A stretch of 10,260 bases of DNA, from positions 1 to 10,260 of the forward strand of contig JAISQS010000248.1 of NCBI GenBank assembly GCA_031274045.1, in the 5' to 3' direction. Position numbers and translations under genes: made by a program. The notes under the pieces are model-generated. The model had not been told where the DNA came from. It made no database searches and saw only the letters and a list, made by a program, of their open reading frames with translations. Each line of letters starts with the position of its first letter. Position 1 is the stretch's first letter. Source of the DNA: Planctomycetaceae bacterium (GTDB taxonomy: Bacteria > Planctomycetota > Planctomycetia > Pirellulales > Thermoguttaceae). Shown here piece after piece: positions 7,177 through 10,260 of the stretch.

Positions 7177-9389
7177 CAAATTCAGATCAATTTGACAATA
7201 ACTTACAGAATGATATTGTGTCCAAAAAGGAAAAATTTGACGAGCTTCATTTTTTTCTTGATGAGAGCGGGCAATTTACTGAAAAATCCGATATCAATCT
7301 TGTCGGCGGTGTTTTGCTGTTTGGACTATATGATGGCAAAGTTCAAAACGGAATCCGCCGAGCTATCACCAATGCACTCAAAAAAATCAACGGACAATAT
7401 CCGCAAGATTTACACTTCTATGCTTTTCGCGAATCAGCTGAAGAAATGCGGCAGGCAAAAGAACAGAAAAAACTACTTTGCAACTCACTTCACCACGAAC
7501 TCGAAAATTGGCGAAAACAAGAGAACGTTAAAATCTACGGAATTTTAATCCGGCATCGGCAGGATATTTACTCGGAGACATCCGGTATTCTTAACGAAAA
7601 AGAAGTTGATAATCGTTACATTGCAATGCTGTGGAGTCTTATTGAACATTCTGTTTTTGTCAACAAAAAGGTTATCAGCCGATTGAATGACAATGCCAAA
7701 ATTCATTTACATATTGCCAACAGAATGTTTGTTTTTCCAAAAGACGAAGCCAAACGTGAATATTTACAATCACTCGGTTGGCAAGTTAGCGACGACACAA
7801 GAGGAGAGGATAACCAATATGCCGTTACAACAATTATCAATGAGGATGAACTTCGCGGAATGTTTCGTGTCGCTTTGAGTGATCGTTGGCAAATGTCTAA
7901 ATTAGAACTCGGTGAAGTTGATATACAACGACTTCGTTATAACAATGTGCGAAGGGAAACAGAATCAACAACTGCCTTGTATCTTGCTGACTTGCTGCTT
8001 GGTGTAGAGCGTTCGCGGATTATTCGATACAATCAAATTATTGTTCAGCCAACGTTGCCGATTCTTGAACAACTGGATTATTCGCCTCATTTGAAATTCA
8101 TTACGAATTGTAAATCTCAATTGCTCTCCGGCGGTATTGAATCGGTGTTATCGAATTTGGAAGATAATCCGATTGATCCCAATGATTCCGGTACGGATGA
8201 TTTGATTCCGTTGTTGGTTGAATATTACACGCATTCGCCGAAAACATTTCATCGGTTATTTATGAAAGCATCGCAATTTGTCGATCAGCCAAATTACCGT
8301 CAGCAAGGTCTTGACATTTTAAAATTGCTCGAATTTGTTTATCAAAAAACCGGTCAACGGGATTTGTTATCTGAACTTTATTCAATCTTAATTCCGTTTT
8401 CTGTTGCGAATCATTCCGGCGACACGGAAGCGGCGAATGAATTATGGGAACGTTATCTCGAATTGGAGAATCAACTACCGGCACTGGGCAATGAAGCCGG
8501 ACTTACGATGCAAGCGGAGTTTCGTTGCCGCCGCGCTGTCAGTCTGACGGATCAATTTCAATTTGAAAAAGCGGAACAGATATTGGTTGATATTGGTACA
8601 AAGGCTGAACAATTTCAAGAAAAAATGGCGGAGATATTCGAAACAACAGTTGAGCAGTTGAATCGCCGTCCGCTTGGTATGTGTTACAGCACTCTCGCGC
8701 AAGCCTGCGCATTTCAAGCAAATGATTTTGATAAACGCACACTTGCGGAGAGCCTTTTTCGTAACGCATTAAATTGCTTTACCGAACCGGACGATCAAGA
8801 GCGAATTTGGGTTTATCTTGCTCATCTCGCTTGTGATTTTCCCGAAGAATTACGTTCGCTGTGGGAAGAAGCACACGTCAATTTCTTGCAATATACAGGC
8901 AATATAATTGATGGGATTGAGAAGCCATTTGTTTTGGCAGCATATATCAAGGGCATGTATGTTTTTGGCAACATAAACGAAAAACGACAATGGGCAAATG
9001 ACCTCAACCAGATACTTGTTGATTACTCAAACGATCTACTCAACAGGCATCCGTTTGGTTTGATTTTACAAATGACGGCAATGTTAAATGTATCTGTTTT
9101 TAATGAGACCGGAGAATCCGAATACAAGAAAAATGCAAATGTATTTTTTTCAAAAGCGGTTCAAAGTTTAGCTTCCGGTGAAAAATTATTAAAGACGCTT
9201 GCGTCGGCAGCACAATTACGAAGCGTTCTTTTTGCGCTGGAAACAGATGCGAACAATGCCGGAAAATTGGAGTTATTACAAAATACAATTCGCTCTGTTG
9301 CAAAAAAACTCAGCATCGTACCAACTTCAGACAACCCCATCGAACAAGCAAATCAACTCTTGTCAAATATCCGTTTCAATTATTGGTGA
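7173..9389 (+). CDS. DUF3800-like protein with helical, TPR-like C-terminal half
   Basis: From ATG 7173 this protein has 738 residues. The N-terminal part carries the hallmarks of DUF3800 proteins: HFFLDESG with D30-E31-S32-G33 on the first strand, a second-strand LVGGVLLF, a QDLHFYAF with H81 (compare the family's 'elHa'), and late in the domain YLADLLLGVE with D273 (compare 'ADl.aG'). DUF3800 is thought to have an RNase H-like fold with acidic catalytic residues, so nuclease or hydrolase activity is plausible but untested. From about residue 300 on it is almost all alpha-helical, with TPR-like pairs such as GMCYSTLAQACAF and IWVYLAHLACDF, which would suit protein binding. Typical DUF3800 proteins are only about 200-300 residues, so this is a fusion. 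The frame is open upstream to a TTG at 7065, adding 36 Asn/Gln-rich residues. I prefer the ATG because the extension is low-complexity and the domain begins after it; neither start has a Shine-Dalgarno site. It is the last gene of the operon. Confidence 0.88.
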   Translation: MTNSDQFDNNLQNDIVSKKEKFDELHFFLDESGQFTEKSDINLVGGVLLFGLYDGKVQNGIRRAITNALKKINGQYPQDLHFYAFRESAEEMRQAKEQKKLLCNSLHHELENWRKQENVKIYGILIRHRQDIYSETSGILNEKEVDNRYIAMLWSLIEHSVFVNKKVISRLNDNAKIHLHIANRMFVFPKDEAKREYLQSLGWQVSDDTRGEDNQYAVTTIINEDELRGMFRVALSDRWQMSKLELGEVDIQRLRYNNVRRETESTTALYLADLLLGVERSRIIRYNQIIVQPTLPILEQLDYSPHLKFITNCKSQLLSGGIESVLSNLEDNPIDPNDSGTDDLIPLLVEYYTHSPKTFHRLFMKASQFVDQPNYRQQGLDILKLLEFVYQKTGQRDLLSELYSILIPFSVANHSGDTEAANELWERYLELENQLPALGNEAGLTMQAEFRCRRAVSLTDQFQFEKAEQILVDIGTKAEQFQEKMAEIFETTVEQLNRRPLGMCYSTLAQACAFQANDFDKRTLAESLFRNALNCFTEPDDQERIWVYLAHLACDFPEELRSLWEEAHVNFLQYTGNIIDGIEKPFVLAAYIKGMYVFGNINEKRQWANDLNQILVDYSNDLLNRHPFGLILQMTAMLNVSVFNETGESEYKKNANVFFSKAVQSLASGEKLLKTLASAAQLRSVLFALETDANNAGKLELLQNTIRSVAKKLSIVPTSDNPIEQANQLLSNIRFNYW

Positions 9390-9520
9390 GAGGAATTTCA
9401 GATCATCATCACGTATTCAATAACGTGCCGACATAAAATAAAAACATCCTTTGAAACCGCGAATTTATTTTGTCAGAAAACTGAAATTTGATACTTACTA
9501 TTAGTGTCCCATTAAAATTT
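9390..9520. other. Spacer after the operon, no clear terminator
   Basis: This 131-nt stretch contains only weak structures: CACGT at 9410-9414 pairing with ACGTG at 9423-9427, and TCAG/CTGA around an AAAA loop at 9473-9484. Neither is followed by a T-run, so I see no convincing intrinsic terminator. The larger palindromes further downstream may serve to end transcription instead. Confidence 0.4.
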
Positions 9521-9541
9521 ACGTAATATATCAGTGAAATA
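9521..9541 (+). repeat. 21-nt repeat copy 1 (outer direct copy)
   Basis: This copy of the ACGTAATATATCAG-type motif matches the copy at 9561-9581 in 20 of 21 positions (T for C at position 15) and has the same orientation. It lies outside the proposed element and could be a relic end of an older insertion. Confidence 0.75.
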
Positions 9542-9561
9542 CTTCAACGCTGTAGAAAAAA

Positions 9562-9602
9562 CGTAATATATCAGCGAAATATCCGTCCTTAACTCAACCT
9601 TA
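9562..9602 (+). repeat. Left terminal inverted repeat, 41 nt
   Basis: The segment starts CGTAATATATCAGCG and ends AACTCAACCTTA. Its reverse complement is found at 10090-10130 with three mismatches, and its first 21 nt recur perfectly inverted at 9881-9901. Confidence 0.8.
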
Positions 9603-9618
9603 TTACAATAAAATTCCC

Positions 9619-9816
9619 AACGCCCCAACGGGGCAATATAATCCAGCCCACCGCAACGCGGTGGGACTTGGGAGTTATTTATAATATCCAACGCCCTGAA
9701 AGGGCAATATAAAATAAATTGTAGGGTATGTTGCCCTTTCAGGGCGATGGATATTGGAAAAATCGTACCCGCCGCGTTGCGACGGGCTGGGGTATGTTGC
9801 CCCTTGCGGGGCGATC
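9619..9816. repeat. Mirrored cluster of six REP-like hairpins
   Basis: Six short GC-rich hairpins sit in AT-rich DNA. On the left: GCCCC-AAC-GGGGC at 9622-9634, CCCACCGC-AAC-GCGGTGGG at 9647-9665 and GCCCT-GAA-AGGGC at 9693-9705. On the right, in reverse order: GCCCT-TTC-AGGGC at 9733-9745, CCCGCCGC-GTT-GCGACGGG at 9768-9786 with one mismatch, and GCCCC-TTGC-GGGGC at 9799-9812. The two halves are inverted copies: 9683-9707 and 9731-9755 match with one mismatch as reverse complements. This is the layout of a BIME-like composite of REP units. The open frame at 9747-10010 inside it is an artefact of the repeat. Possible roles are transcript stabilisation, termination, or a substrate for a REP-associated transposase; none is shown here. 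Confidence 0.75.
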
Positions 9817-9838
9817 AGAAACACAAAATCCGAAATAG

Positions 9839-9875
9839 TCAGGAAAATTATTTACCACAATTGCAGTTTTTCCTG
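9839..9875. repeat. Small inverted repeat
   Basis: TCAGGAAAA at 9839-9847 pairs with TTTTCCTGA at 9867-9875 across a 19-nt loop, just inside the inner 21-nt motif copy. It may be part of the element's subterminal structure. It has no T-run of terminator length behind it. Confidence 0.5.
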
Positions 9876-9880
9876 AAAAA

Positions 9881-9901
9881 ATATTTCGCTGATATATTAC
9901 G
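9881..9901 (-). repeat. 21-nt repeat copy 3 (inner inverted copy)
   Basis: This is the perfect reverse complement of 9562-9582 and lies in the same orientation as the right terminal repeat. It is followed by AAAAAA, as the left copy is preceded by AAAAAA, which suggests it may be the real right end of a 340-bp element. Confidence 0.75.
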
Positions 9902-9907
9902 AAAAAA

Positions 9908-10097
9908 CAAACCTTATTTACAACCTGATTTTCTTACAAAAACAACCTTAGTAGCCAGTGAATCACCCACAGACATAACCTTATTACCTTATTTTAACTG
10001 TGTAACCTAATTAATAAGGTAATAAGGTTGAAATTTTTTATTGTCAATGGCTACTAAGGTTGTTTTGTTTAAGAAAAATCAGGTAAAAATAAGGTTG
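9908..10097. repeat. Long imperfect palindrome, about 190 nt, rich in TAAGGTT
   Basis: The arms 9908-9960 and 10045-10097 are reverse complements over about 53 nt with a few mismatches and one or two gaps; both contain AACCTTAGTAGCCA or its complement. Inside, AACCTTATTACCTTA at 9977-9991 pairs perfectly with 10015-10029. The heptamer AACCTTA/TAAGGTT recurs at least seven times across the palindrome. Transcribed, this would fold into a long two-stage hairpin; as DNA it could extrude a cruciform. Confidence 0.75.
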
Positions 10098-10130
10098 AGT
10101 TAAAGACGGATATTTCGCCGATATATTACC
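10090..10130 (-). repeat. Right terminal inverted repeat, 41 nt
   Basis: This is the reverse complement of 9562-9602 with three mismatches. It is followed directly by a run of 11 T at 10131-10141, mirroring the A-run before the left repeat. The distance from its end to the next start codon is only 28 nt. Confidence 0.8.
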
Positions 10131-10147
10131 TTTTTTTTTTTAACTTT

Positions 10148-10153
10148 AAGGAG
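10148..10153 (+). promoter_or_regulatory. Shine-Dalgarno site of the right-edge gene
   Basis: AAGGAG lies 5 nt before the ATG at 10159, the clearest ribosome binding site in the window. It lies just outside the terminal repeat of the putative element, so any promoter for this gene must lie within the element or its T-run. Confidence 0.8.
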
Positions 10154-10158
10154 TAAAA

Positions 10159-10260
10159 ATGACTCAAAAAACTAAAACCGCTGCAAAACGTATTGGGATT
10201 AAATCTGTCCTGTTGCACGGAGACGATCAAGTTACGATTACAACTTTCGGCAAAGGTAAC
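10159..10260 (+). CDS. Unrecognised protein, N-terminal fragment
   Basis: Only 34 codons are visible before the window ends, beginning MTQKTKTAAKRIGIKSVLL. The basic, Lys/Thr-rich start followed by short alternating strands (DDQVTITTFGKGN) shows no recognisable domain, signal peptide or membrane segment. The strong Shine-Dalgarno site makes the start secure. The 769-nt structured gap separates it from the helicase operon, so it is probably a separate transcription unit. Confidence 0.7.
   Translation, partial: MTQKTKTAAKRIGIKSVLLHGDDQVTITTFGKGN

Larger units (their letters stand above)
9562..10130. mobile_element. MITE-like element or nested elements
   Basis: The region is bounded by imperfect 41-nt terminal inverted repeats at 9562-9602 and 10090-10130 (38 of 41 identical by my alignment). 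It contains a third, inward copy of the 21-nt tip at 9881-9901. No transposase frame exists inside, so it would have to be moved by an enzyme in trans. An alternative reading is a 340-bp element at 9562-9901, whose 21-nt ends are perfect inverted repeats. It is flanked on each side by AAAAAA (9556-9561 and 9902-9907), which could be a target-site duplication but has low information. The contents are a REP-like hairpin cluster and a long palindrome. Confidence 0.45.

Noticed and set aside
9521..9901. CRISPR array suggested by the recurring 21-nt motif
   Set aside because: Only two copies are in direct orientation, 40 nt apart; the others are inverted and irregularly spaced, and no cas gene is present.
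9747..10010. 87-codon open frame in the palindromic region
   Set aside because: It runs through REP-like hairpins and the long palindrome, has no Shine-Dalgarno site and low-complexity composition; it is a by-product of the repeats.
10131..10141. Intrinsic terminator at the 11-T run
   Set aside because: The sequence directly before the T-run has no stable GC-rich stem; the run instead mirrors the A-run at the left terminal repeat.

Overview
The window suggests a moderately AT-rich bacterium. Some genes have Shine-Dalgarno sites (positions 5736 and 10148) and others have none. Long non-coding stretches carry degenerate palindromic repeats of a kind I associate with environmental or gut Planctomycetota and Bacteroidota. 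That placement comes from memory and is weak; no rRNA, tRNA or marker gene settles it.

Layout. Positions 1-301 hold the 5' end of a minus-strand gene cut by the window edge, with a pattern loosely like sigma-70 region 2. Positions 302-778 are a divergent intergenic region with a small GC-rich inverted-repeat island. Positions 779-9389 are four tightly packed plus-strand genes that look like one operon: (1) a 1346-residue superfamily 1 helicase of the Upf1/DNA2/NAM7 type with all main motifs and an unusually long, partly coiled-coil insert between motifs I and II; (2) a 309-residue unrecognised protein with a winged-helix-like N-terminal part, joined to gene 1 by an ATGA overlap; (3) a 435-residue coiled-coil protein starting 2 nt after gene 2, with three 14-residue N-terminal repeats and a compact C-terminal domain; (4) a 738-residue protein (774 from an alternative TTG) with a DUF3800-like N-terminal domain and a helical, TPR-like C-terminal half.

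Positions 9390-10158 are non-coding and highly structured. Four copies of a 21-nt motif, two in each orientation, surround a mirrored cluster of six GC-rich REP-like hairpins. Next to it lies a roughly 190-nt imperfect palindrome rich in TAAGGTT. This looks like one or two nested MITE-like elements. At 10159 a further plus-strand gene starts with a good Shine-Dalgarno site and runs off the window.

How the genes may work together (inference): a nucleic-acid helicase, a possible DNA-binding adaptor, a coiled-coil scaffold and a possible RNase H-fold effector with a protein-interaction tail, all co-transcribed, have the composition of an anti-phage or anti-plasmid defence module. I do not recognise this exact combination as a named system. 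It is the main candidate for something undescribed here.
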